The position numbers and the translations under genes are program-made. A DNA stretch of 64,000 bases from Haemaphysalis longicornis (Eukaryota > Arthropoda > Arachnida > Ixodida > Ixodidae). Location of the stretch: positions 189,924,688 to 189,988,687 of the forward strand of contig CM023450.1 of NCBI GenBank assembly GCA_013339765.2, in the 5' to 3' direction. The notes under the pieces were generated by a model that did no database searches, had not been told where the DNA came from, and was given only the letters and a program-made list of their open reading frames with translations. Below, piece after piece: positions 1 to 9,962 of this stretch; positions within the stretch are counted from its first letter, which is position 1; every line of letters starts with the position of its first letter.

Positions 1-1430
1 CACCGTGTTTGCGCCTCTTTCTTCGCTTTTGTTTCTTCCTCTTACAGCGTCAGGCACGCACTATTCCACAAGTTTTACGTTTCCAACTCTTCGCGTGCTG
101 GGATTGTAGATTTCATCGCCAGGGTCAGCTGCCTTGTGGCTTCCATCAGCCCGCCAACGAGCAGGTCAAATGCTACACCTTGTCCGACGCATTTCGCAAA
201 AGTCTGGAGGCTCCTGCATTAAAATAGCCCGACTCATGGTGCGGCCAATACTTCAGCCTCGACTTGTCTATCAGGCTTAATTCCACCATATGACCCAAGC
301 GGAGTGGGCCCGGCTTGAAGCAATTAATAGAGCTGCAATGCCGACGATCACCTGCTTCCCTCAAATAACGCCCATACCATCTCTCCAGGCAGAAGCTCAA
401 CTTAACACCCCGACGAGCATGTATATCATTGCCGCTCTGCCCGCCAGCACAAACTTAATTTTGTTGCGGAGGAAGCGGCGTTGGAGATCTACATAGACCA
501 TCTTCTACCCGCCTTACCAGCCCACCCTGTAACTAAGCTAGCCGCCCTGGCTGTACCATTAAGTGACCGACAACCAGCCGCTAACTAGACTCCATAGTCG
601 GTCGACCGGAAACGAAGACGCGCAGTCCGCGGGCGCACCATTACTAGCGGCTGTGAACCAGCCCCAGGTTGTAGAGGCATTTGTGGACGCTGCGGCCCAA
701 GACGGAGTGTTAACTACGGCGATCGAATGTCCCTCTCATTCAGAAGCGAACCAAAACTGCGCTTATGAAACACTCCGCACCTGGCCCTCTATGCTAGCGG
801 AGCTTACAGCCATCCGGGACGGACTGCTAGCGCTACTACCGACACTTCATGCCCCTGGAAGTTTTAATGTACAAATGTACACGCACTCAACTGCGGCCGT
901 AAGGAATTTGCGCCGTGTAGGCTCCAACTCATCTGTCTCAAGAGACATTCATAAGCTACTGGATACGTACCCATGCCCTCTCCGACTGTCGTGGATCCGG
1001 CGTAATACTATCACCGCTCATTGCGGCGGATAGTTCCTCTCACCTTACGTCGGTTCCACGACCGCTGCCCTTGCTGTCAACTCACCCACATGAACAACTA
1101 GTCCAACTCAAGGAAGATCTGCGTCGCGCCACACACGACGCAGATCTTCATCTCACCGTGCGGAACAGACCTCCCCAGTGGGCTCGCTCGCTGGGAGGAG
1201 GTCCTGCTCCGTAGACTTCGAGTTGGGGTGGCCCTTCTCTCCTGCGGTAACCCGGGCGTGGCGGTGGCCACCGCGATACCGTGCACCGTTTACCACGAAC
1301 TGTCCCTTCTGCACGTCTCCTGCCGAAGACGCGACACCAACCACCTGCTATGGACGTGCCCTTCCTTCCCTGAGTGCAGCGAGATCCCGACACCTCGCGG
1401 CACAGGCCTGCACTGACCGCCAAATCACAC
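1..1430 (+). pseudogene. Decayed LINE, 3' part: RT tail, RNase H, zinc-finger-like C-terminus
   Basis: Fragments in shifting frames resemble the C-terminal half of a non-LTR retrotransposon ORF2. At 290-420 the peptide contains WARLEAINRAAM and TPIPSLQAEAQLN, typical of the region after the RT. At 780-1010 an RNase H-like stretch has AELTAIRDGLLAL followed by VQMYTHSTAAVRNLRR, where the usual catalytic TDS appears as THS, and then LSWIRRN. At 1210-1400 a second frame gives PAVTRAWR, and a further frame gives DTNHLLWTCPSFPEC, the Cys/His motif near the C-terminus of many arthropod LINEs. At least three frameshifts are needed to link these. The element enters from the left edge; no tail or target duplication is visible. 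The clade (I or R1 group) is inferred from an RNase H downstream of the RT. Confidence 0.7.
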
Positions 1431-2499
1431 TTCTGATGATCATTAATCCATGCCAAAATGATTCTCACGTAGGTGTACTTTGAGCAATCCAGGAACGCAC
1501 ACAGTAACCGGATACGCGGATGGCGCTGTGAAAAACAAAGGGGGAAAGGAGGGTGCCCTTCCAAACTGTAGGCACGGCAAATGAACCAGACAGCCGATAA
1601 GACTGGGGACAATCGTCACGACGGTAATCATAGCTGGGTCTGAGGTATTTTAAGTTTAGAAGAAACCAGCTGAACATACAGACTAAATGTTAACAGACAG
1701 TCCCTGTCCCTGTCAAACATAAGTCACAGCTGGTTTCTTCTAAACTTAATATGCACCAACTAGAGCAACAAACTCTGCTAAGCGTTCCCTTTCATATTGC
1801 GTACAGAATTGTGTCAGCTTGTAATCAGGTGTACGTAATCAACTCTTTTTTATGTGTACATAGTTGTAAATATCGTTTCCTACGTTGACATGTAGTGCAA
1901 TAAATACCATGTGAGACAATTACTACTGGGGGCCGGAAAAGTACCGCTGGGGTTGATTCTAAGGCTTCCTTAGGTTCTAAAAACGGTCCGAGCAGAGCAT
2001 CACGAGAGACCGCATGAAAAACCAGCCCCACGGGAGCTTTTCCGCCACACAGTAGGATTTGCACCCAAGTAACGGCAAATGAACCAGGCAGACTACTCGT
2101 CAGGTAATGTCATAGAAATTACAGAACAGTAAAAGCACCCTAACATACGACTTGCAAGGACGCTAAGTTCCAAAGGGCCATCATATAATGACTAGCCGAA
2201 ATAAAAAAAACAGCGTAAAGGCATCAGAGCAAGACGCTTTGCGATACATGTGCCACACAAGTTTTATTGATTGCCTTGTTTTTGCGCTAAACTTTTCACT
2301 TCATCTTGCTGTCCTCGGGCATGCTGTAATTTTGAATCGTCGACCACGCTCTTTGTCACCGCGAAATTGGTTGTTCCTGACAGTGACACAATCGGCCGGC
2401 ACACAGTATGCATATAAGAAGACCCCCTCACATAAATATCCGTAAGCTATGAACGCTGCTTATACGGCATAATTCCCGCTTCAACACGTTGTGCTGCAG
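1431..2499. other. No gene seen; short repeats only
   Basis: No convincing coding sequence. The stretch holds the 23-bp inverted repeat at 1650-1749. A segment of about 20 bp beginning ACGGCAAATGAACCAG occurs at about 1575 and again at about 2070 in direct orientation, each followed by loosely similar sequence, which suggests remnants of one repeat family. Confidence 0.5.
1650..1749. repeat. 23-bp perfect inverted repeat with 54-bp loop
   Basis: Positions 1650-1672 and 1727-1749 are exact reverse complements. No target-site duplication flanks the arms. It may be the end-to-end remnant of a small inverted-repeat element; no function can be assigned. Confidence 0.75.
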
Positions 2500-2884
2500 A
2501 GCTTTCTTTGGGAAGTTTTAACCAATACCCTACACCACGGACAAGTGATACAAAAATCCTTCAAGTGATAGAAAAATTCTCAGAGTACACTAAAGCCTTT
2601 TACATGGCATTTATAGATTACGAGAAAGAGATTGATTCCGTGGTCACTGCAGCCGTTTTAGAAGCACTAAAAGACCACCGAAAAGAGTAAATTTACATAA
2701 GACTCCTAGAAGACCTATATAATAGATGCATGGGCAGAATAACCCACCACAACAAAAGCGATAACTTTCCGATCGGAAACGGAGTAAGACAGGAGATACC
2801 ATCTCTCCAAAACTATTCCCAGCATTTCTCTATAGCTTGCTTTGGGAAGTTTTAACCAATATCCTACACCACGGACAAGTGATA
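2500..2884 (+). pseudogene. RTE-like LINE reverse-transcriptase fragment
   Basis: The frame from about 2560 reads FSEYTKAFYMAFIDYEKE, which is RT motif A (usual form YMAFIDYEKAFDS), here with EIDSV in place of the usual AFDSV. After a stop it continues YIRLLEDLYN and FPIGNGVRQ, corresponding to the next RT block (GVRQGD). The fragment is bracketed by a direct duplication of about 50 bp: 2500-2550 and 2833-2884 share TTTGGGAAGTTTTAACCAAT and the following sequence with only a few differences. The piece is too short for a functional enzyme. RTE-type assignment rests on the motif style and is an inference. Confidence 0.65.
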
Positions 2885-3333
2885 GAATAATCATTCAGTT
2901 ATCTCTGCCTTATGGTTTGGATCGGGGGTTACTACTTGGCCTAAGTAGATATATCCGCTAACCCCTTTTACTGCCTCGACATCTATCTCAAAGCGCTGTG
3001 CTCTCCTGAAGCTATTGAGTTTTCTGGATATTAATTTTCAGGCCCACGTTTCTACTCGGCCATTCATTATCTGAGAATGTCTGCACAATGCACTCCACTT
3101 CATTCTTAATCCTTCTAATATATGCGTCATGGTTGGAGATCCGGGTTGTCACAACTTTGGCCTAAGTAGATATATTCGCTTACACTTCCACTGCACGCTC
3201 GCCACCTATCTCAAACGCTGTGCTCTCCCGAGGCTATAGACCCATTTCTTTAGTTTTTACACATTAAGTGATTTTCAGGGCGCCCGGTTCTACTCGGCTT
3301 ATCCAGTGCAGTAATAATGCTTTGAATTCATCC
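2885..3333 (-). pseudogene. Two tandem copies of an RTE-like LINE segment
   Basis: Two stretches, about 2920-3060 and 3150-3300, share landmarks in the same order: a GGCCTAAGTAGATATAT block, then ATCTATCTCAAA.GCTGTGCTCTCC, then a TTTTCAGG.C block leading to TTCTACTCGGC. They look like two overlapping pieces of the LINE region downstream of the RT active site, minus strand, abutting the RT fragment at 3334-3779. Neither is open. Confidence 0.5.
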
Positions 3334-3779
3334 CCCCAGTTACTTAGCAAGGCAACGTCGTCAGCAAATCTTTAATACTAAGCTATTCTCCATTTACCCT
3401 TACGCCTACCTGTTCCCGATCCAATGTTCTGAATACCTCTTGTAAACATACTCTAAATAACATCGAATAGATTGTGTCTCCTTGTCTGACGCCCTTCCTA
3501 ATAGGTATTATACCGCTCTCCTTATGAAGGGTGATGGTAGCTGTAGGACCCACTGTAGATATCCTTAGTATTCTTACATAATGCTCCTCTACCCCCTGGT
3601 TCCGTAATGCCTGAATGACTGCTAGGGTTTCGACCGAGTCAAATGCTTTCTCATAATTTATGAAGGCCATATATAGAGACTGGTTATACTCCGCGCATTT
3701 GTCTATCACCCGATTGATCGTGTAGATATAGTCTATTGTTGAATAGCCTTTACGAAATTTTTTACAACGGAATGACATG
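3334..3779 (-). pseudogene. RTE-like LINE RT core, minus strand
   Basis: Read on the minus strand the frame gives FRKGYSTIDYIYTINRVIDK, SLYMAFINYEKAFDSVE (RT motif A), GVRQGDTIYSMLF (motif B region) and, after a frameshift, RFADDVALLSN, with the catalytic FADD encoded at 3357-3368. This is the fingers/palm of a non-LTR reverse transcriptase. The upstream (right) boundary at about 3779 is abrupt: the sequence switches to a plus-strand copy of a similar element, so two fragments meet head to head. Confidence 0.75.
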
Positions 3780-5160
3780 CACATCATGCGTACCTTCTTC
3801 CGCAAACGGGAGAGCTTGAAGTGGACGTGGAGGACCCCGAATTGGGGCATCAAAATGAAATTGAGTTCATACTACACGATAACTCTGGCGTCGTGCAGGA
3901 TGTGGAAGTGCTCGGAAGGGTGAGGTGTAGTGAGTAAAGGATGGTAAAATCTCTAATTGGGCTAGATTTGAGGAGGGACCGTAACAAGCTAGTGCGAAAA
4001 AGCCGATCAATGAGCCAACAGTGAGATGGAAAGTTGAAGAAGTCAGGATCGCGCTACAGAACCGTTATTCAGCTCTAACCGAGGAAGTAGAGTTTACGAC
4101 ACAGGAAGCGAGCGACAATCTTACAGGCATCATCACGGAGTGTGCAGCAGAAGTCAGAGGCAAGTTCGCCAGGCAGGATACTGGTGAACTTTTCCAGGAG
4201 ACGAAAGATTTAGTTAGGAAACGGCAGAGCATGACAGTCTCCACCCTAGCTGACAGAATAGAACTACGGAGCTTTCGAAGTTAATCAATAAGCGCAAGGC
4301 AGCTGACGTACGGAAGTATAATATGGAGAGGATCGAATACGCTGTAAAGAACGGAGGTAGCCTGAAAGCTGTGAAGAGGCGTCTGGGCATGGGGAATAAT
4401 CAGATTTATGCAATTAAAGACAAGCAAGGCAATGTCACCACAAATAAGGATAAAAGTCAGAGTAGCCTAGGAGTTCTATAGAGATCTGTACAGTAGCCGC
4501 GACATCTAGGACAATACCGAACGAGGCAGTACTTCAGAGGAGATAGACATCCCACCAGTAACGGCAGAAGAAGTAAGGAAGGCTTTGAAAGAAATAAAAG
4601 GGGGCAAAGCACCTGGAGAAGATCAGATAACAGCAGAACTCTTGAAAGATGGTGGGCACATTGTACTAGTAAAACTGGCAAACCTGTACACGCAATGCCT
4701 AATGACAACGAGTGTACCGGAATCTTGGAAGAGCGCGAACATCATACTAATCCATAACAAAGGGGACATGAAGGACTTGAAAAATTGCATGCCGATCAGC
4801 TTACTGTCAGTCGTCTACAAGGTACTTACCAAGGTAATCGCTAACAATTTCTGCCACCTTAGATTTCAGTCAGCCTAATGAACAAGCAGGGGTAGAAGAT
4901 ATGATAGTTCAAATAAAGAAAAAGAAGTGGACTTGTGCTGGCAATGTAGTGAGACAAACCGACAACCGGTGGACAATTAGGGTAGCAGAGTGGATATCAC
5001 GAAATAGTCCGAGTAGGGGAAGGCCATTAATCCTATGAAAGGATAAAATGGAGAAATTCGGGGTAAACTGTGGACTCGAGCAGCGCAGGACAGGAGCGTT
5101 TGGAGGTCAATGGGAGAGGCCTTCGTCCTGCAGTGTACCTGAGTAGGTTGATGATGATGA
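3780..5160 (+). pseudogene. RTE-like LINE with internal deletion and TGA-repeat tail
   Basis: Plus-strand frames give the inter-domain linker (LTEEVEFTTQEASDNLTGII at about 4078, then KYNMERIEYAVKNGGSLKAV after a frameshift), followed by the RT N-terminus: VTAEEVRKALKEIKGGKAPG, ELLKDGG, SVPESWKSANIILIH and MPISLLSVVYKVLTKVIAN. At about 4870 this ends abruptly and continues with the extreme C-terminus (KKKWTCAGNVV, then GRGRP and WTRAAQDR), so the catalytic palm has been deleted. The copy ends near TTGATGATGATGATTA at about 5149, matching the short tandem tails of RTE-type LINEs. Several stops and frameshifts make it inactive. Confidence 0.75.
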
Positions 5161-5931
5161 TTACTATCACGGACACTGCGCAGGGAGATGCGCGGCCTAT
5201 GTGAAATGAAAAAAAGCGTACCACCAATGTCAGTAATGAAATGATGACCTGCTGTGGAAGACATTGAAGAGTTTTTAGAGGTCCGCGAAATAAACTCGCC
5301 TACAAGGTCCACATGTAGTCCGGAGAAGAATGATATAAGTTGTTCCGCCATAAACAAGCGGTGTCAACAAAGGGGGAAGAGGAAGCTACAACTTGGCGGC
5401 GCCTCCAGACAAATACCTACCCCGTCTCACTCGCCTCCACTTTTTCTTTGTCAGGCAACAACCTTCCCTCTGTGCTTACTGTCCCCAGCCTGGCACCCTA
5501 TACCTATAGTATGGGCATGAAAACACACTCCAGAATCCCGCCCCCCCTCCCAACCGCACCTTCGCGCAGTGGAGGGCTTACAGCCAGTCTTAGTGCAGGG
5601 GTCCCGGAATACAGGGGTGCCTTTCACAGGTGAGGCCCCTAACATCAGCCTCTGCTCAACGAACTAGGACAATTATTCTCTCTCTCTCTCTACCAGCCAT
5701 ATTTTTTTTAAACCTAGTGAACTGCTGGAAGGCGCGTTGGATCCGACTTGCTGCTGCAGATATTTCTGATATGCACCGCTCGTTTACCTGATGTTTGCAC
5801 TGGCATTGCACAGGTTTGCACGGCCGTCCACAGCCGTCGAGATCTCAATTCCATTTACTTCCACAAGTACCTGTGCGTGCAACTGAGCGCGCGTGTATCT
5901 AATTGGCCCTTCAAGCACTGAAATATGTCGT
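5161..5931. other. No gene seen
   Basis: Short open frames (for example 5254-5520) have no recognisable domain and poor coding character. A short CT run lies at about 5677-5692. Nothing else supported. Confidence 0.5.
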
Positions 5932-5933
5932 TA

Positions 5934-6407
5934 AAAGGACACCCAACAGATTTTTTAGGAGTGGATGTACTATAGCTCCTATGAAAGCCAGCGTTTTATA
6001 TAGTGGGGTCACCGCAAGGAATTTACATATAAATCGGAAGAAGTAATTAGAAATACTTTTGGCACTTACCTTTCTGAAAGTAGTCGGTAAACGTTACACT
6101 ACCGTGCGTACACAGACAGCTCCGTAGGTTTCAATGCGTGATTCAAAAATCGCATAGATGAATAGTAAAGCCTGCATTTTATTGCTGGTATATCTGGGGA
6201 CAAGTTTCGATTAACTCTTTAAGGCTCACTGCCATGGTGGCCATCATTCCTTTTGGCAGCATATGTAAGGCTGGTTGATCTAAAATTGAGGTTTCGAACG
6301 TTCTAGGCACCCTATTAGGACAACCGTTTCGGTTCAAGGTGTTTTTGAGCGGCGCTCTTTGGGTATGAACAGCGCAATACGCCACTAAAATCGGTTGGCT
6401 GTCCCTT
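5934..6407. mobile_element. MITE-like element A, imperfect 30-bp terminal inverted repeats
   Basis: The left end AAAGGACACCCAACAGATTT and the reverse complement of the right end, AAGGGACAGCCAACCGATTT, match closely and continue for a few more bases (GAGTGG against AGTGGCG). Both ends are preceded by TA (5932-5933 and 6408-6409), as expected for a TA target duplication in the Tc1/mariner style. There is no coding capacity, so it would be non-autonomous. Confidence 0.65.
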
Positions 6408-6452
6408 TAAAGACGCTTTTCTTGAAGCATTGCGTGCACTCCCTCTGCCCAG

Positions 6453-6642
6453 CGTCGGCTTTCCCGAGTGCGCTTCTCCAGCTGCAAGTCCAACGTGCGC
6501 CTGCTCGCCGGAGGCCGGCTGGCCCTGGTGACGTTGTCGACGGGAAAGACCCCGCTCAGCATGTCTTGTACGCCGTGTACGCCAAGGACGCCGATTCTTC
6601 GCGATGCGCCACTTCCTCGTGCCGTCCCAGGCGAATGGAACG
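6453..6642 (+). pseudogene. Candidate exon with two internal frame changes
   Basis: A GC-rich block has a good splice acceptor (CTCCCTCTGCCCAG ending 6452) and a donor (CG followed by GTGAGT at 6643). Inside it three consecutive pieces look coding, each in a different frame and each with GC-rich third positions: FSSCKSNVRLLAGGRLALV, then DVVDGKDPAQHVLYAVYAK, then FFAMRHFLVPSQANGT. Two single-base indels would account for this, either true decay or assembly errors. I do not recognise the protein. The frame of the first piece is open across the whole interval, so that could be the real frame and the others coincidence. Confidence 0.4.
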
Positions 6643-6790
6643 GTGAGTGCACGCTAACGCCAACCAGGTGGGACTGGGAACAATCGGGCAGGATTCGTTA
6701 GACAACGCGTGCTGCAACACGCGGCACCATGTGAACACATGATGTGTGCTTATCCTTAATTATCCGTTTACAATCCATTGTCACTGTTTA

Positions 6791-7292
6791 AAGGGGCCAT
6801 GAAGTCAAATACAAGTTTGGTTCCTCAAAAATACTGATTCGTCCTGATAACAATGATGAAAACTTATGGGAACTTCAAAACTAATTGATATGAAAGATAA
6901 ACATGTGAATCAGTGGCGAATCCCCATAGCAACTTTCTGCGATTTTTCTATCACGTTCGCGCAAGCTTTGTGCGATTGCCGGTTTGCTGTCCTAAAACCA
7001 CCGCTAAACAACGAGATTGGGCTAATTTATCAGGACGTCAAGTTCCCTTTGATCATATCACTTGTGTGCTAACATACCGTTCACACCCTCACATAACCTG
7101 CTTTTTAAAGTTTTCGTCTAATAATACGACACTCTTTGCCACGTCACTACAGCGCAAAATGCAAAATTTTTTTCAACTTTCCTTCGTTTTTTATAAGAGA
7201 ATGTATTTCTCGGGTGAAATGCAGGTATAATTTAGTCACAGAAATGTACTTCCTTAAAAGTAAACAAACATATTTTGTCTTCACGGCCCCTT
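6791..7292. mobile_element. MITE-like element B, copy 1
   Basis: The left end AAGGGGCCATGAAGTCAAAT and the reverse complement of the right end, AAGGGGCCGTGAAGACAAAA, form terminal inverted repeats of about 30 bp with scattered mismatches. The left flank is TA; the right flank is TG, plausibly a mutated TA. The same ends bound copy 2 at 24731-25574. No coding capacity. Confidence 0.65.
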
Positions 7293-7561
7293 TGAGTGTG
7301 TCTACCGAAAAAAGACACCATCTGCCACGTGACCAATGTCAAAAATGGGCTTCGGCTTAGTCTGCCGCAGCGGAGGGGCTAGTTAGAGCTTCCAGTTTGA
7401 AAAAAAAAAAGCGATATTTATATAATTCTAGGCAAGGTACAGTACACCGTACTAAAGCCTAATTGCGTCCTGATGGCAAGGTTAAGAAAAATAATACAAG
7501 ATAGGCAGGCTAACCAGGATGCCAGATAAAATTTTATTAACATTAGTACAACTCTGATCCT
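7293..7561. other. No gene seen
   Basis: AT-rich spacer with an A-run at about 7400. On the minus strand TTAATAAAATTTTATC near 7530 could be a polyadenylation signal, but no gene upstream of it on that strand is convincing. Confidence 0.4.
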
Positions 7562-8080
7562 TGTTACGAATCGGCCAGCGCCGCCGTACTTTCCCGCAGC
7601 ACTCCACAACTGTGCGGCGAAGCCACCTCGTGCGCCTTTCTGCCGTCAGGCGCCACCATGTCGGTGACAAGTTGCGACAAGCCGCGTCAGACGCTTCCTT
7701 TTCGGCGCATTTCAAAACTTCGGTGGTTGCCGGCGAGGCTCGTCTCCACGCTCTTCAAGGACACAGAGGCCCCGCGAACTCAGCGAAGTCCTCCTCTCTC
7801 CCCTCTCCCGGACTCAACGTGCGCCGAGGCTATGAACGGCTTACGAACTCGTTGTGTGTGTCTGTGAAAGAGCGTTGTGTGTGTCTGTGACGTTCGTGGC
7901 GTGTTGCAGCTTGTTGCGTTTTGACCGCTTTTGGGTATAAATAGACCCCCGCAAGCGTTGTAAACCATTCCTGTTAGAGCAGCGAATCGATGTTGTCGCT
8001 CTGCTCGAGTCCTGTATTGTAACCTCGCCCGTCGGGGCATTGTTCTTTGGCTTCGGCTCACCTCTCGCTAGAAGTAAACA
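7562..8080 (+). repeat. Possible solo LTR or core promoter region
   Basis: The segment begins TGTTACGAATCGGC, ends AAGTAAACA (TG...CA), is GC-rich and contains a TATA box followed by leader-like sequence, as in arthropod LTR retrotransposons. No second copy exists in the window and the flanks (ATCCT, GTTAC) are not a duplication, so the boundaries are guesses. A host promoter with a short first exon is the alternative. Confidence 0.3.
7936..7943 (+). promoter_or_regulatory. TATA box
   Basis: TATAAATA in the context GGGTATAAATAGACCCC, a strong match to the RNA polymerase II TATA element. A CA dinucleotide suitable as an initiator lies about 30 bp downstream. The transcript it would drive is not identified; it may be the U3/R region of an LTR. 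Confidence 0.45.
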
Positions 8081-8439
8081 GTTACGTTACGGCTTCTGGA
8101 CTTCTTCACGGCTGCAACAGCGGCTGGCCGCTCGCATCATACACGCTACCACTCGTATGTCGGAGGCCACGGAGCTCGGATCGGGTGCCCCACTCGGTCG
8201 CAACATCCTGTAATATTGCACTACCATGGCCGCTGTTGTACCGCTCCACGGGCCGTCAATTACAACCTCGAAGAATGCGTTCTGTGGCAGGTGTTCCGTT
8301 CAGGGGACGAAAGCGATCCACGGTGAAGACTTCTGGTCGACGACAAAGTCTGCTCTGACGGGGGGAATTTGCAATCAACGCACTGGCACATTAAACTACG
8401 CAACTGCTATGGCACCATGATGTTCAACGAGAGGCATTC

Positions 8440-9962
8440 GGGAGTTTTGTCTACGGGTGGGCCACGAAAACAGCGCTACAGATGCTCCACCCGGGGCTGT
8501 ACTTGGGGCTTGCCATTCATATGGTGCTTCCCGTACAAGCCATGTCCAAAGCCTGTGTGTGGAAGGCGACAAATTGTGCCTAGGGTACCAGCAAAGTTAT
8601 GTTGATCTTTTATACGCTTGTAAAATCTCATCAATCGATAAGCATCCTTTTAAACCTGTTTTTGTGGATACACCCACATCAGAGCTATTTTTAAATCGCC
8701 CATCCATGCCTCTTCCCTTCTTACAGAGAGTGAGAAAGGACGCTGCTCTACTTGATTTCTCTTTAAATACCTTCAAGGCATCTCGCATTGATTTTATAGC
8801 TCCATGACACCTTCGCACTGTGTCGTGTGACTTGTCTTTCATCCAACTCAATAAAAATAGGGCACCAAAAAAATGTGATTCCGCCGCACTGTCTCTCACT
8901 GCAGGAGAAATACCAGTGCACAGAATTTTACACAGACCCCTCCAAAAACTGCTGCCACCATGTCATGTGCCGGCACAGACCCAATTTTAATGTTTCTGAG
9001 ACAATTATTGTGAAGTGCAGCATTTCCACAGCAGAGGCATATGAAATTCTTCTTGCTGTGAATCTCATAGTCGAACCTCATATTCCGAAATCTATCATTG
9101 ACACTGATTCACTAAGCTTTTTGCGGGAGTTATAATTCTTAAAGAAGTCCAAAAATTACGTCATACGTCATCAATCTTGTTCTTAAGACGACTATGTTAG
9201 TATATGGCTCGAACCTGCAGAGGTGACTGTTTCTTGGGTCACAGGTCACTCGGGGATCGCGGGAAATGAGATGACAGATGAAATGGCCGCTGCTGCCCTT
9301 ACTAACACAGTGCACGTAAGAGCAGTACCCTACACCGACCACATGCCACCACTCATAACGCAACTACGTAAAACACGGCAAAACCATTGGAGTGAACAGA
9401 CAGACAACAAGGTACACATTGTAAAACTACTCTTGGGATGATACACAAGTGACTCCCGCAACAGACACACCAAAGGGACCTTAGCAAGGTTACAGATAGG
9501 CCACACACGCAACACACTCGCACCTGCTCACTAGATCGTCAAGACCCACGTGCAGTGGGTGTGGAGACGCCCTATCCGTAATCCACATGCTCGTCCAATG
9601 CAATGCACTCCACACAACACGACGCAAACACTTCCCACAACTATACAGACAACGCATCCCATTACACCCATTATACTTCTTAGGAGGCGAGCCCATGTTT
9701 TCAATCAAGCGCATCTTTGAGTTTCGCACGGATGTCAAAGTTTTACTTCTTATTTCTTATCATGCATCAGGACAACCTGGTCCTTTACACCAGTCATCTT
9801 TATTGACCTTTGTTTGATTTTACGTTTACTTTACTGAAATGTTTTCGTAGTCATACCACTCAATGAACTAACTATCATTTGGTGCTCTTTTCCCTCAGTC
9901 GACCTTGCACCATAAAAATCCAAACATCATCATCATCATCGTCGTCGTCGTCGTCGTCGTCA
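8440..9962 (+). pseudogene. Decayed LINE 3' half with RNase H and trinucleotide tail
   Basis: From about 8445 frames read YGWATKTALQMLHPGLYLGL and then SHVQSLCVEGDKLCL, the post-RT region of I-group-like LINEs. An RNase H domain follows: FYTDPSKN, AEAYEILLAVNLIVE, SIIDTDSLSFLREL (equivalent of the TDS box) and VSWVTGHSGIAGNEMTDEMA (catalytic D/E...HSG...D region). The C-terminus reads RLQIGHTRNT, CSGCGDALSVIHMLVQC (Cys/His motif in changing frames) and ends around 9760. The 3' UTR reaches a (CAT)n(CGT)n tail at 9925-9961. Multiple frameshifts make it inactive; the 5' part is missing. Confidence 0.75.
9925..9961 (+). repeat. CAT/CGT trinucleotide LINE tail
   Basis: Five or so CAT units followed by about eight CGT units, directly after a CCATAAAAATCCAAA sequence at the end of the LINE. 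Trinucleotide tails replace poly(A) in several tick LINE families; the CGT half looks like a mutated, re-expanded CAT tail. Confidence 0.7.

Noticed and set aside
1148..1612. 154-residue minus-strand frame
   Set aside because: Shadow of the plus-strand LINE; no domain and the LINE explains the region.
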